Positions 24,779-32,480 of a stretch of DNA of 32,480 nt are shown here, piece by piece; position 1 is the first letter of the stretch, and each line of letters begins with the position of its first letter. Source of the stretch: Hyphomicrobiales bacterium (lineage in GTDB: Bacteria; Pseudomonadota; Alphaproteobacteria; Rhizobiales; Rhizobiaceae). The notes under the pieces are model-generated. The model was not told the DNA's origin and did not search any database. It worked only from the letters and a program-made list of their open reading frames with translations. The stretch spans positions 1 through 32,480 of the forward strand of contig DUSC01000024.1 in the NCBI GenBank assembly GCA_012842935.1. Reading direction: 5' to 3'. A program made the translations under genes and the position numbers.

Positions 24779-27022
24779 TCAGCCGTGGTCGGGCGCCGAC
24801 CCGTAGCGCTTCATGTAGGCGCTGAGTGCCGTGACGATGTGGTAGAGGATGCTCGCCGGCGCTTCCGTAGCGAGCGCGCGGCCGCGTTCGTCGATCAGGT
24901 CGATCCACAAGCCGCGCGGCGCGGGATCGATGTGCCAGCGGAAGAGCCGACCGACCCGGGCTTCGATTTCGGGCTTCAGGTCCGGTCCGCCGGTGTCGTC
25001 GAGCGCCATCGCCGCCTTGATCGCCTCGGTCTGTGGCCAGCTCCGCGACGTCCGCTCGAGCGGAATTCCTTCGCGCGACACCGCGCCATAGGCGAGCCCC
25101 GTCGCGCGGTTGAGGCCGTTGGCGACCGCCGAGGCGTAGAGTTTGCGCGCAAAGCCGATCAGGTCCTTCTGTCCGCTCTGCCGGGCGAAGTCCACGAGGA
25201 GAGCTGCCCATTCGAAATGATGGCCGGGCTCGGTCCACTGACCCTTCTCACCTGCTGCGGGTCGCCAGTCGTCATCGAAATACTCGCCGATCGTCCAGGT
25301 TTCGGCATCGAAGAAATGGCTGCGGAAGAGGTCGATGATCCGTGCCGCGCGCCTCAGGTATTGCCGGTTGCCCGTCGCCTCATGCCAGGCGAGAAACGCT
25401 TCCAGGAGGTGCATGTGCGGATTGGTCCGGCGCAGCCCCTGGCCTTGCGACGTCTCGAGAAAGCCCCGCATGTTGCGGTCTTCCAGCGCCTCGTCGAGGA
25501 ATGCGAAGGTTTCCTCGCCGAGGTGCAGGGCATCGGGATGGCCCGCCCGGTGTGCGTGGGCGAGGGCCAGAAGCACGCAGGCATGGTCGTAGGCGTCCTC
25601 GGCAGGATCGAGCACCGAACCGTCGAGGTCGAGCGTCCGCGCCCACCCTCCGGCCGGCGTGCGGCCCTTTGTGGCGATGAATTCGATGCCGTGGGCGACC
25701 AGGCGGTCGGCGGGTCCGCTCCAGCCGTACAGCTTGGCGACCGAGAAGGCGAATATCTGCCGCGCCATCGTGCGCATGCGCTTGGCCTTCAACACTGGGC
25801 GCCGGTCGAATCCCATTGCCTCGTGGTAGCCGCCATGGCGCTCGTCGATCGCTGCCGACGACCAGAAAGGCAGCGCGTCCTCAAACAGCCAATGCCGCAC
25901 ACGCGGCAGCCAGGCACCGTTCTGCAGGACGCGGTCCTGCGCCGGCGTGTAGCGGGTCTCGAGTCGCCCGTTCCTCTCCAGTTGCTCGACGATCTTCTTG
26001 ACGTTCTGGCTGTGGCTGACCGGCGCGACGAAAGTGGCGTCGGCGGTCGCGACCACCGCCATGTCGCGAAGGCCGATTGCGGTGAGCAGGCGTCCGTCGC
26101 TGCGCAGATAGGAATTCTCGCAATCGAGTGCGACGACGTCGCCGACGACGACGTTGCCGTCGCCGTCCGACGGACCGACGTCGAGGAGCGACTGCCAGGA
26201 GCCGAGATCGTTCCAGCGGAAGCTGGCCGGCACCATGGCGATCCCGTCCAGCCGCTCGACGATGGCGTAGTCGATAGACGTCGCCGGGATAGTCTCGTAC
26301 CGGGCGAGCGGCAGGTAGAGGCCCGACACCTCACGAGCCGCTTCCCTGAACGCCTCTTCCGCGCCGTGCCAGATGTCCGGACGCAGGCGCATGAAGGCAT
26401 CGCGCATGGTCCCTGCGCGGAACAGGAAAATGCCCGCGTTCCAATAGAAGTTGCCAGCGGCGAGATAGGCTTCCGCCCGTTCGAGGTCGGGCTTCTCGAC
26501 GAAGCGGGTGACAGGGGCTACGTCCGTCTCGGCGGCGGCCGCGACCTCGATGTAGCCGTATCCGGTCTCGGGGTGGCTCGGGCGTATTCCGAACACGACG
26601 AGGCGCCCCCTGATCGCCGCCGACACGCCGCGCTCGATCGTCTCCCAGAACTGGCGATCGGTGGTTATCTCATGATCGGATGGTACGACGAGGACAAGGC
26701 CGTCGCCGTAATGTTGGAGCGTCTGTAGCGTGGCCACGGCCACGGCGGCGGCGGTGTTACGGCCGGTCGGCTCGAAGATCGCGCCGGCGAGATCGAGACC
26801 CGCAAGGTCGTCGCGAACGCGGTCGGCATGGCGCTCGGAGGCGATGACGAAGACCGGCGTGTCGCCCTGGCCACGCGACTTGAGGCGCCTAACAGTCTTC
26901 GAAAGCATCGAGCCGTCGCCGGACAGGTCGTGAAACTGCTTCGGGTTGTCTTCCCGCGACAGGGGCCACAGTCGCGAGCCGACGCCGCCACTCATGACGA
27001 AACAGGCGATCCGTTCCCGCAT
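24779..27022 (-). CDS. mannose-1-phosphate guanylyltransferase fused to AGE-family epimerase/isomerase
   Basis: 747 aa, two enzymes in one chain. Residues 1-350: nucleotidyltransferase with the GDP-mannose pyrophosphorylase signature (MSGGVGSRLWPLSREDNPKQF, VEKP near 165, FYWNAGIFLF, RWNDLGSW). Residues about 365-747: an (alpha/alpha)6 barrel of the N-acylglucosamine 2-epimerase / mannose isomerase family, with conserved segments NPHMHLLEAFLAWHEATG, FEWAALLVDF and SRSWPQTEAIKAAMAL. Usual bifunctional ManC enzymes carry a cupin phosphomannose isomerase at this end; here an AGE domain takes its place. Together they would supply and activate mannose for GDP-mannose and exopolysaccharide. It is monocistronic, divergent from the tRNA gene. 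Confidence 0.92.
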   Translation of the reverse strand: MRERIACFVMSGGVGSRLWPLSREDNPKQFHDLSGDGSMLSKTVRRLKSRGQGDTPVFVIASERHADRVRDDLAGLDLAGAIFEPTGRNTAAAVAVATLQTLQHYGDGLVLVVPSDHEITTDRQFWETIERGVSAAIRGRLVVFGIRPSHPETGYGYIEVAAAAETDVAPVTRFVEKPDLERAEAYLAAGNFYWNAGIFLFRAGTMRDAFMRLRPDIWHGAEEAFREAAREVSGLYLPLARYETIPATSIDYAIVERLDGIAMVPASFRWNDLGSWQSLLDVGPSDGDGNVVVGDVVALDCENSYLRSDGRLLTAIGLRDMAVVATADATFVAPVSHSQNVKKIVEQLERNGRLETRYTPAQDRVLQNGAWLPRVRHWLFEDALPFWSSAAIDERHGGYHEAMGFDRRPVLKAKRMRTMARQIFAFSVAKLYGWSGPADRLVAHGIEFIATKGRTPAGGWARTLDLDGSVLDPAEDAYDHACVLLALAHAHRAGHPDALHLGEETFAFLDEALEDRNMRGFLETSQGQGLRRTNPHMHLLEAFLAWHEATGNRQYLRRAARIIDLFRSHFFDAETWTIGEYFDDDWRPAAGEKGQWTEPGHHFEWAALLVDFARQSGQKDLIGFARKLYASAVANGLNRATGLAYGAVSREGIPLERTSRSWPQTEAIKAAMALDDTGGPDLKPEIEARVGRLFRWHIDPAPRGLWIDLIDERGRALATEAPASILYHIVTALSAYMKRYGSAPDHG

Positions 27023-27231
27023 ACCGCCGTCGCTCCCTCCGATCGCCGGGCAAGCCCCGACCCGCGTCCGTCCGATCCGCGTCCGCGAACCGGCTCATGC
27101 CGGCGCACCCGGACGAAACCTATACCGGACCCGGCACTGTCTACCATGCAAAGGTTGCTCAATGACGAAGCGGTCCGCCGCCGGATGCGGTCGTGTCGGC
27201 GCATCGTATTGGAAATAGCCGGCTTTCGCAC

Positions 27232-27260
27232 TTGCAGGATCGCCGCCCGGCGGCTATATG
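27232..27260 (+). promoter_or_regulatory. promoter of tRNA-Pro
   Basis: TTGCAG (27232-27237) and TATATG (27255-27260) are 17 nt apart and end 16 nt before the tRNA. The remaining 200 nt up to the divergent fusion gene shows no gene I can support. Confidence 0.55.
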
Positions 27261-27276
27261 CACGCCCGTCTGGTCG

Positions 27277-27353
27277 CGGAGTGTAGCGCAGCCTGGTAGC
27301 GCACATCGTTCGGGACGATGGGGTCGCAGGTTCAAATCCTGCCACTCCGACCA
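27277..27353 (+). tRNA. tRNA-Pro (anticodon CGG)
   Basis: 77 nt with the CCA end encoded. The acceptor stem CGGAGTG pairs with CACTCCG (27343-27349). The D arm contains AGCCTGGTAGCGC. The anticodon stem CATCG/CGATG encloses the loop TTCGGGA with anticodon CGG at 27311-27313. The T arm contains GTTCAAATC. It reads codon CCG, a major proline codon in a high-GC genome. No attachment-site duplication is visible next to it. Confidence 0.97.
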
Positions 27354-27472
27354 GTCCGGCCTGTATCCTTTCGTGGGCCCGTGCAGAGACCCGGCCCTAT
27401 TCCATCTTCCGAAGCGACGGTTTAGCGTCTCAACTGACGATTGCGCGCGCTCAGTCCGGCACCGCCGCGCCA

Positions 27473-29089
27473 TCACGCCAGCCGCACGAGAATCGCCGAT
27501 CGGCCCGCGAGTGTCAGGGTCTTCTTCTCGAACGAATGGCCGCCGACGGCGAGGAGAACTTCGTTCGCTCCCGAGGGGAGCCGGGCCTTGGCCGCGGCGT
27601 CGGAGAAGTTGAAGGCGCACAGGACCGCCGCGTCGCCCGCGCGGCGCTCGAAGAGGAGCACGTCGCGGCCGGACGGCAGGAAGCCGAGTTCGCCGGCGCG
27701 CAGCGCCGCACTGCCCTGACGAATCGCGAGCACGTGGCGGTACCACGCGAGCACCGATCCGCTGTCCTTTTCCTGGACATCGACCGCCGCTGCGGCGTGC
27801 GAAGCCGGGACCGGCAGCCACGGCCTGCCCTCGGTGAAGCCGGCATTTCTTGCGTCGTGTTCCCAGACCATCGGCGTGCGACAGCCGTCGCGGCCCTTGA
27901 AGGCCGGCCAGAAGCGGATGCCGTAGGGATCGCGCAGATCCTCCCGGGCGATCTCGGCTTCCTCGAGACCCAGTTCCTCGCCCTGGTAGAGGCAGATCGA
28001 TCCGCGCAGCGTGGCGAGCAGAAGGATGGCGAAGCGCGCCGTCCGGTCGGGATCGCCGTTCTTTTTGGTGAGGCGGGTGGCGTGGCGGGGGACGTCGTGG
28101 TTGGACAACGACCAGCAGACCCAGCCGTCGCGGACGGTGGTTTCGAAGCCTTCGATGCATTTTCGCACGTGCGCGGCGGAATATTCCGGGCCGAGCAGGT
28201 CGAACGTGTAGCACATCTGCAGCAATTCGTTGCCGGCGGTGTATTCAGCGACCGTTTTCAGTGAGCGGTCTCCATCCCCCACTTCGCCGACCGCGGCGCG
28301 CGCTCCGTACTCCTTGAGCAACGCCCGGAAACGGCGCAGAAAGGCGATGTTTTCCGGCTGGGACTTGTCGTGGACGTGGTCCTGGTAGCCGTAGGGGTTG
28401 GTTTCGGGGACGTCGTTGCCCTTAATACGTCTGAGCGGCGGGTTGTCGCGCAGCCGGCGGTCGTGGAAGTAGTAGTTGACGGCATCGAGCCGGAATCCGT
28501 CGACGCCGCGCTCCAGCCAGAAGCGCACGGTTTCCAGCACCGCGTCCTGGACGTCCGGATTGTGGAAATTGAGATCCGGCTGCGAGGCGAGGAAATTGTG
28601 CAGGTAATACTGCCGGCGCGTGCCGTCCCACTCCCAGGCCGAGCCGCCGAAAACCGACAGCCAGTTGTTGGGCGGCGTGCCGTCCTTCTTCGGCTCGGCC
28701 CAGACGAACCAGTCGGCCTTCGGGTTGCTGCGGTCGCGGCGGCTCTCGACGAACCAGGCGTGGCACTCGGAAACGTGCGACAGGACCTGGTCGACGATCA
28801 CCTTCAGGCCGAGCCGGTGCGCCTCGGCGACCAGACGGTCGAAATCGTCCATCGTGCCGAACATCGGGTCGACGGCGCAGAAATCCTCGACATCGTAGCC
28901 CATGTCGGCCATCGGCGACTTGAAGAAGGGCGACAGCCAGACGACGTCGACGCCCAGCGAGGCGATGTAGGGCAGCCGCCGCGTCACCCCGGCGAGGTCG
29001 CCGATGCCGTCGCCGGTGGTGTCCTGGAAGGAGCGCGGGTAGACCTGGTAGATGACGCAGCCGCGCCACCATTCGTCCTCGGCCTTCAT
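27473..29089 (-). CDS. aglA: alpha-glucosidase, GH13 family (AglA-like)
   Basis: 538 aa. GH13 catalytic triad: nucleophile D202 (GFRLDAVNYY), acid/base E269 (AVGEVGDGD), D332 (SNHDVPRH). The N-terminal VIYQVYPRSFQDTTGDGIGDL is typical of oligo-1,6-glucosidase/alpha-glucosidase enzymes, and the triad neighbourhood matches rhizobial AglA. No signal peptide, so it is cytoplasmic. It hydrolyses alpha-glucosides or maltodextrins released by debranching. It overlaps glgX by 4 nt (ATGA), placing it second in a glgX-aglA unit. Trehalose synthases and isomaltulose synthases share this fold and cannot be fully excluded. Confidence 0.9.
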   Translation of the reverse strand: MKAEDEWWRGCVIYQVYPRSFQDTTGDGIGDLAGVTRRLPYIASLGVDVVWLSPFFKSPMADMGYDVEDFCAVDPMFGTMDDFDRLVAEAHRLGLKVIVDQVLSHVSECHAWFVESRRDRSNPKADWFVWAEPKKDGTPPNNWLSVFGGSAWEWDGTRRQYYLHNFLASQPDLNFHNPDVQDAVLETVRFWLERGVDGFRLDAVNYYFHDRRLRDNPPLRRIKGNDVPETNPYGYQDHVHDKSQPENIAFLRRFRALLKEYGARAAVGEVGDGDRSLKTVAEYTAGNELLQMCYTFDLLGPEYSAAHVRKCIEGFETTVRDGWVCWSLSNHDVPRHATRLTKKNGDPDRTARFAILLLATLRGSICLYQGEELGLEEAEIAREDLRDPYGIRFWPAFKGRDGCRTPMVWEHDARNAGFTEGRPWLPVPASHAAAAVDVQEKDSGSVLAWYRHVLAIRQGSAALRAGELGFLPSGRDVLLFERRAGDAAVLCAFNFSDAAAKARLPSGANEVLLAVGGHSFEKKTLTLAGRSAILVRLA

Positions 29090-31200
29090 TCGATCACCTC
29101 CGTGAATTCCTCGAAAATCGCCACCGAGCGGCCAGGAAGATGCCAGCGGCCTTCGCCGAGGTCGCGCGGTTGGCTATCCGAAGCGATCGCCGTTCGCCAG
29201 CCCCAGCCTATCGCGACGGGCAGGGAAAAGACCGTGGCGCGGCGGTCGCCGTTGATCGCGACGGCGACGCGCGGCGCCCCGAGAGAAGCGAGCACCATGA
29301 CCAGGCGATGACGGTGCGGATCGTTCCAGTCGGCCTCGGCCAGCGGATGGCCGGTCTCGGCGAGCCAGGCGACGTCCGCATGCGCGCTCCCGGGCTGCGG
29401 CTCGCCCGTGAGGAACGCCGTGTCGGACAGCGCGGGACAGCGCCGGCGCAGCGCCGACAGCGCGGCAACATACGCTTCGAGATCGCGGTCGCGACCCGTC
29501 CAGTCGAGCCAGGTGACATCGTTGTCCTGGGCGTATGCGTTGTTGTTGCCCGATTGGGTGCGGCCGAACTCGTCGCCGGCGGTCAGCATGACCGTACCGC
29601 GCGAGCAAAACAGCGTGGCAAGCAGCGCACGGACGTCGCGGCGGCGATGGGCGAGGATCGCCGGATCGGCGGTCGGGCCTTCGACGCCGTTGTTCCAGGA
29701 ATGGTTCTCGGCGTGGCCGTCGCGATTTCCCTCGCCGTTGGCGAGGTTGTGGCGGTCGCGGTAGCTGACCATGTCGGCGAGCGTCATGCCGTCATGCGCG
29801 GCGACGAAGTTGACCGTCCGCGTCGTCGCCTGCCCGCCGCGGCAAAAGACGTCTGACGAGCCGGCAAGCCGGGTGGCGAGCGCGCCGACCGTGCCGGGAT
29901 CGCCCTTCCAGAAGCGGCGCAGGTCGTCGCGGCAGCGGTCGTTCCATTCGAGGAAGGGCGGCGGGAACTCGCCCAAGCGATAGCCGTTCGCGCCGACGTC
30001 CCACGGCTCGGCGATGAGCACGCGGTCCGGAAGCTGCGGATCGGCGGCGATTTCGGCGAGAAGTGCTGCGTCCGGGTCGAAGCCGGCGTCGGTGCGGCCG
30101 AGCACGGTGGCGAGGTCGAAGCGGAAACCGTCGACGCCGGCGGCACGGACGAAATGGCGCAGCGTGTCGAGGATCATGGCGCGGACGGCAGGATGATCGC
30201 AGCGCAGCGTGTTGCCGCAACCGGTGTCGTTGACGAGAAGCCCGCCGGGTGCGTGGCGGTAGTAGGCGAGATTGTCGAGGCCGCGCAGCGACAGGGTGGT
30301 GCCCTGCGCATCGCTCTCGCCGGTGTGGTTGAAGACGAGGTCGAGGATGATTCCGATGCCGGCCGCGTGCAGGGCGCCTGCCGCATGGCGGAGGTCAGCG
30401 ATGCCGCCCGGCGCCAGGCGCGGGTCGAGCGCCATGAAGGTGACCGGGTTGTAGCCCCAGGCATTGGTCAGCCCGAGCGGCGGCAGATGCCGCTCGTCGA
30501 TCCAGGCGGTGACGGGCATCAATTCGACGGCGTCGACGCCGAGCCGCTTCAGGTGGGCGATCACCGCCGGATGGGCGAGCCCGCGCAGCGTGCCGCGCTC
30601 GGCCTCGGGCACGTCCGGGTGGCGCATGGTGAAGGCGCGGACGGAGAGCTCGTAGACGAAGCCGCCCGGCCTGAAGAGCGGCGGGGCCGGCGGTTCCTGC
30701 GATTCCGGTTGGGCGGCGGCGACGATCGCCTTCGGCACGAGTGGTGCCGTGTCGACCCCTGCCCCGCGCGGCGCGGCGAGTGCGGGGTCGTGGCGATACG
30801 GCCGGTCTATCGCGAGCGCGTAGGGATCGACGAGCAGCTTCGCCGGATCGAACCAGAGGCCGCGCGCGGGGTCATAGGGCCCGTCGGCGCGAAACCCGTA
30901 GCGCGCGCCAACCCCGACACCGGCCACATGCAGCGAAAACACCTCGCCTTCGCCGCGCCGCATCGGCAACCGCGCGGTCTCGGCCCCGCCCGCGTCGAAC
31001 AGGCAGAGCTCGATCCGCTCCGCCTGGTGCGACCAGACGGAGAACAGGGTTCCGGTGTCGTCGGGTCGTGCGCCGAGGGGCGGCAGGGGCAGGCTCCGTG
31101 AGGTGCGAGTCGTTCGTAGTATGAAGGGTATCAGGCTTGATGGCGCGGGAAAGCATTCGTGGGGATCTGCCGCAGCGTCGACCTGGTTCGTGCTAATCAA
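29086..31200 (-). CDS. glgX: glycogen debranching enzyme GlgX (isoamylase-type GH13), TTG start
   Basis: About 704 aa. An N-terminal CBM48-like domain (LFSVWSHQAERIELCLFD) precedes a GH13 barrel with GWGYNPVTF-like NAWGYNPVTFMAL, nucleophile DGFRFDLATV, acid/base LIAEPWDVG and VAAHDGMTLADM. It cleaves alpha-1,6 branches of glycogen. The start is not obvious: there is no in-frame ATG before the neighbouring tetR coding region. I chose TTG at 31200 because AAGGGG lies 6 nt upstream and the divergent promoter/operator ends about 20 nt further. Residues 1-35 are then non-conserved. Extending the frame to 31890 would run antisense through tetR and is rejected. Co-translated with aglA. Confidence 0.9.
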   Translation of the reverse strand: MISTNQVDAAADPHECFPAPSSLIPFILRTTRTSRSLPLPPLGARPDDTGTLFSVWSHQAERIELCLFDAGGAETARLPMRRGEGEVFSLHVAGVGVGARYGFRADGPYDPARGLWFDPAKLLVDPYALAIDRPYRHDPALAAPRGAGVDTAPLVPKAIVAAAQPESQEPPAPPLFRPGGFVYELSVRAFTMRHPDVPEAERGTLRGLAHPAVIAHLKRLGVDAVELMPVTAWIDERHLPPLGLTNAWGYNPVTFMALDPRLAPGGIADLRHAAGALHAAGIGIILDLVFNHTGESDAQGTTLSLRGLDNLAYYRHAPGGLLVNDTGCGNTLRCDHPAVRAMILDTLRHFVRAAGVDGFRFDLATVLGRTDAGFDPDAALLAEIAADPQLPDRVLIAEPWDVGANGYRLGEFPPPFLEWNDRCRDDLRRFWKGDPGTVGALATRLAGSSDVFCRGGQATTRTVNFVAAHDGMTLADMVSYRDRHNLANGEGNRDGHAENHSWNNGVEGPTADPAILAHRRRDVRALLATLFCSRGTVMLTAGDEFGRTQSGNNNAYAQDNDVTWLDWTGRDRDLEAYVAALSALRRRCPALSDTAFLTGEPQPGSAHADVAWLAETGHPLAEADWNDPHRHRLVMVLASLGAPRVAVAINGDRRATVFSLPVAIGWGWRTAIASDSQPRDLGEGRWHLPGRSVAIFEEFTEVIE

Positions 31201-31218
31201 CCAGCACCCCTTGACTCC

Positions 31219-31259
31219 ATACCAACCAATTGGTTTATAATATACCAACCAGTTGGTAT
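31219..31259. promoter_or_regulatory. paired TetR operators over divergent glgX/tetR promoters
   Basis: Two related palindromes share the direct repeat ATACCAACCA (31219 and 31242, 23 nt apart). Site 1 contains AACCAATTGGTT (31224-31235, perfect). Site 2 is ATACCAAC-CA-GTTGGTAT (31242-31259). TATAAT at 31236-31241 lies between them as the -10 of tetR; the complementary strand offers TATTAT for glgX. Site 2 runs into the tetR start codon. Bound repressor would block both directions. Confidence 0.75.
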
Positions 31260-31875
31260 GTCGATCATGCACGCTCACCCGTCCCGCCAGAAATTCATCG
31301 ATGCTGCAATCGCCGTCGTGCGCGAGCAGGGCTATGCGGCGACGTCGGTCGACGACATCTGCGCCCGCGCCGGCGTCGGCAAGGGCAGTTTCTTCCATCA
31401 TTTCAAGAGCAAGGAAGAACTGCTGCTGGCGGCGATCGAGCACTGGAACGCGTTCACCGGCGCGGTGTTCGCGGACGCGCCCTTTCGCCGGCTCGCCGAT
31501 CCGCGCGCGCGGCTGCTCGGCTATGTCGATTTCCGCATCGCCATCCTCGACCGGCCGATTCCCGAATTCGCCTGCCTGCTCGGCACGCTCGTGCAGGAGG
31601 TCTACCAAAGCCATCCGGCGCTGCTCGCCGCCTGCGACGCGGGCATGAGCGGTCATATCGACGACCTCGTCGCGGACGCGGCGGCGGCCAAGGCGCTTTA
31701 CGCACCGGACGCCGACTGGACGCCGGAAAGCGTCGGCTTTTTCATGCAGGCGGTGCTGCAGGGCTCGTTCATCTTCGCCAAGGCGAAGAACGAGGCCGAG
31801 GTGGCGCGCGACAACCTCGCGCACCTGCGCCGCTATCTCGAATCGCTTTTCCCCCCGGCAGCGAAGAAGGAGTAA
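31258..31875 (+). CDS. TetR/AcrR family transcriptional regulator
   Basis: 205 aa from the ATG at 31258; an ATG at 31267 is also possible. Helix-turn-helix at about residues 26-48 (TSVDDICARAGVGKGSFFHHFKSKEELL), then a helical ligand domain with two buried cysteines (FACLLG, AACDAG). The paired palindromes over its own promoter are the probable target, so it should repress itself and the SRPBCC gene and possibly glgX-aglA. Longer forms starting at 31159 would cover the operator and are rejected. The inducer is unknown. Only 4 nt separate it from the next gene. Confidence 0.9.
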   Translation: MSIMHAHPSRQKFIDAAIAVVREQGYAATSVDDICARAGVGKGSFFHHFKSKEELLLAAIEHWNAFTGAVFADAPFRRLADPRARLLGYVDFRIAILDRPIPEFACLLGTLVQEVYQSHPALLAACDAGMSGHIDDLVADAAAAKALYAPDADWTPESVGFFMQAVLQGSFIFAKAKNEAEVARDNLAHLRRYLESLFPPAAKKE

Positions 31876-31879
31876 CCTT

Positions 31880-32326
31880 ATGCCGCACACGATCCGCCTG
31901 CACCGCGTGCTGAAGGCCCCGCCGGCGAAGGTCTACCGCGCCTTCCTCGATCCCGGCGCCATGTGCCGCTGGCTGCCGCCCTACGGCTTCCTCGGCACGG
32001 TGCACCACGCCGACGCCAGGGTCGGCGGCACGTTCCGGTTGTCGTTCACCAACTTCACCACGGGCGGCGCGCATTCGTTCGGCGGCGAGTATCTCGAACT
32101 CGAGGAGAACCGGAAGCTCGTCTACACCGACCGCTTCGACGACCCGAACCTGCCCGGCGAGATCAAGGTGACGGTCGAGCTGACGGAGGTCTTCTGCGGC
32201 ACCGACCTGAAGATCGTGCAGACGGGCATCCCGGAGATGATCCCCGAAGCGGCGTGTTATCTCGGCTGGCAGGAATCGCTCTCGCAGCTCGCTAATCTGG
32301 TCGAGCCGGACATCAAGGAGGGGTAG
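31880..32326 (+). CDS. SRPBCC / AHSA1-like domain protein
   Basis: 148 aa, a single START-like (SRPBCC, activator of Hsp90 ATPase homology 1-type) domain: IRLHRVLKAPPAKVYRAFLDPGAM at the N terminus, GGEYLELEENRKLVYTDRF in the middle, LGWQESLSQLANLVE at the C-terminal helix. The fold makes a deep hydrophobic ligand pocket; the ligand is unknown. GGAG lies within the end of the tetR gene, so the two are translated from one message. TetR-AHSA1 pairs are common and often respond to small hydrophobic compounds (inference). No enzymatic motif is visible. Confidence 0.88.
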   Translation: MPHTIRLHRVLKAPPAKVYRAFLDPGAMCRWLPPYGFLGTVHHADARVGGTFRLSFTNFTTGGAHSFGGEYLELEENRKLVYTDRFDDPNLPGEIKVTVELTEVFCGTDLKIVQTGIPEMIPEAACYLGWQESLSQLANLVEPDIKEG

Positions 32327-32340
32327 GACTCTGGTCCGCC

Positions 32341-32480
32341 GGTAGTGTGCGTCAAGTTCTGCAAATTCGCTGAGAGGGGCGGTCATGGCAGGCTGGTGAT
32401 GTTCAACGTCACCTGATCCCGTGAAGGAACGCCACCATGACCAGGACTGAAGGTAAGACCGCCAGCGGCGCCGTCAAAGA
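32341..32480 (+). mobile_element. possible left end of an insertion sequence, cut by window edge
   Basis: After the SRPBCC stop the sequence changes character. GTAGTGTGCGTCAAGTTCTG (about 32342) could be a terminal inverted repeat. A hairpin, GGTGA (32395-32399) with TCACC (32409-32413), precedes GAAGGAA and an ATG at 32437. This layout resembles the start of an IS256-type element, but the right end and the target-site duplication are outside the window. Confidence 0.45.
32437..32480 (+). CDS. start of a probable transposase, truncated by window edge
   Basis: Only 14 full codons are visible: M-T-R-T-E-G-K-T-A-S-G-A-V-K. AAGGAA lies 9 nt upstream. A short polar start ending in S-G-A-V-K is like the N terminus of IS256-family transposases of alphaproteobacteria, but the fragment is too short for certainty. 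Confidence 0.4.
   Translation, partial: MTRTEGKTASGAVK

Noticed and set aside
24713..26728. A 671-codon plus-strand frame opposite the GMP-AGE fusion gene
   Set aside because: It is the antisense shadow of the fusion gene and overlaps the betB end; no start signal or motif is present.
27277..27353. tRNA-Pro as an integration site of a genomic island
   Set aside because: No integrase, no repeated tRNA 3' end and no composition shift are seen beside it.
27159..28214. A long minus-strand frame containing WSEWQDLNLRPHRPERCALPG
   Set aside because: That peptide is the antisense reading of the tRNA-Pro gene, a common false annotation; the rest overlaps aglA in another frame.
31201..31890. N-terminal extension of GlgX by 230 residues
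   Set aside because: It is antisense to the complete TetR gene and spans the divergent promoter; GlgX homology begins only downstream of 31120.

Overview
The window is about 66% GC and looks like the chromosome of a Rhizobiales alphaproteobacterium, probably of the Mesorhizobium/Phyllobacteriaceae group. This rests on a BetI-BetC-BetA-BetB choline-O-sulfate operon, a TIGR03808-type Tat-exported repeat protein, a Rhizobium etli-type asparaginase, an AglA-like alpha-glucosidase and paired palindromes resembling rhizobial intergenic mosaic elements. The placement is inferred from family resemblance, not from a search.

Layout. 1-6.1 kb: a cytochrome pair (a c-type protein cut by the window edge, and a cytochrome c'/c556), iron superoxide dismutase, a class IV aminotransferase, a haloacid dehalogenase, a Tat/lipoprotein L,D-transpeptidase and a HerA-like ATPase. 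6.2-9.9 kb: heterodimeric methylmalonyl-CoA mutase (mutA-mutB). 9.9-11.4 kb: two adjacent toxin-antitoxin modules, VapBC and AbrB-type/Doc, separated by a two-palindrome mosaic element. 11.5-14.8 kb: two small unknown membrane or secreted proteins, three 28-nt hairpin repeats at an exact 61-nt period, a GreA/GreB-like factor and the beta-helix protein. 14.8-18.3 kb: asparaginase, a secreted unknown, and a thiolase-SDR pair. 18.4-24.7 kb: betI, betC, a PLP ammonia-lyase, betA and betB. 24.8-27.0 kb: a GDP-mannose pyrophosphorylase fused to an AGE-family epimerase/isomerase domain. 27.3 kb: tRNA-Pro(CGG). 27.5-32.3 kb: aglA-glgX glycogen/alpha-glucan genes divergent from a TetR-SRPBCC pair. The right edge appears to enter an insertion sequence.

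How the genes work together. The bet genes form a tightly overlapped operon that desulfates choline-O-sulfate and oxidises choline to glycine betaine. An extra PLP enzyme sits between betC and betA, and two BetI-box-like inverted repeats lie in the shared promoter region facing the thiolase genes. mutAB completes propionyl-CoA assimilation. glgX and aglA overlap by 4 nt and should debranch and hydrolyse alpha-glucans. A pair of palindromic operators lies exactly over the divergent glgX/tetR promoters.

Most worth a second look: the CRISPR-geometry repeat trio (no cas genes in view), the vapB gene whose only sensible start codon is ATA, a five-codon leader ORF coupled to the second antitoxin, the altered bet operon, and the fused GMP-AGE enzyme.
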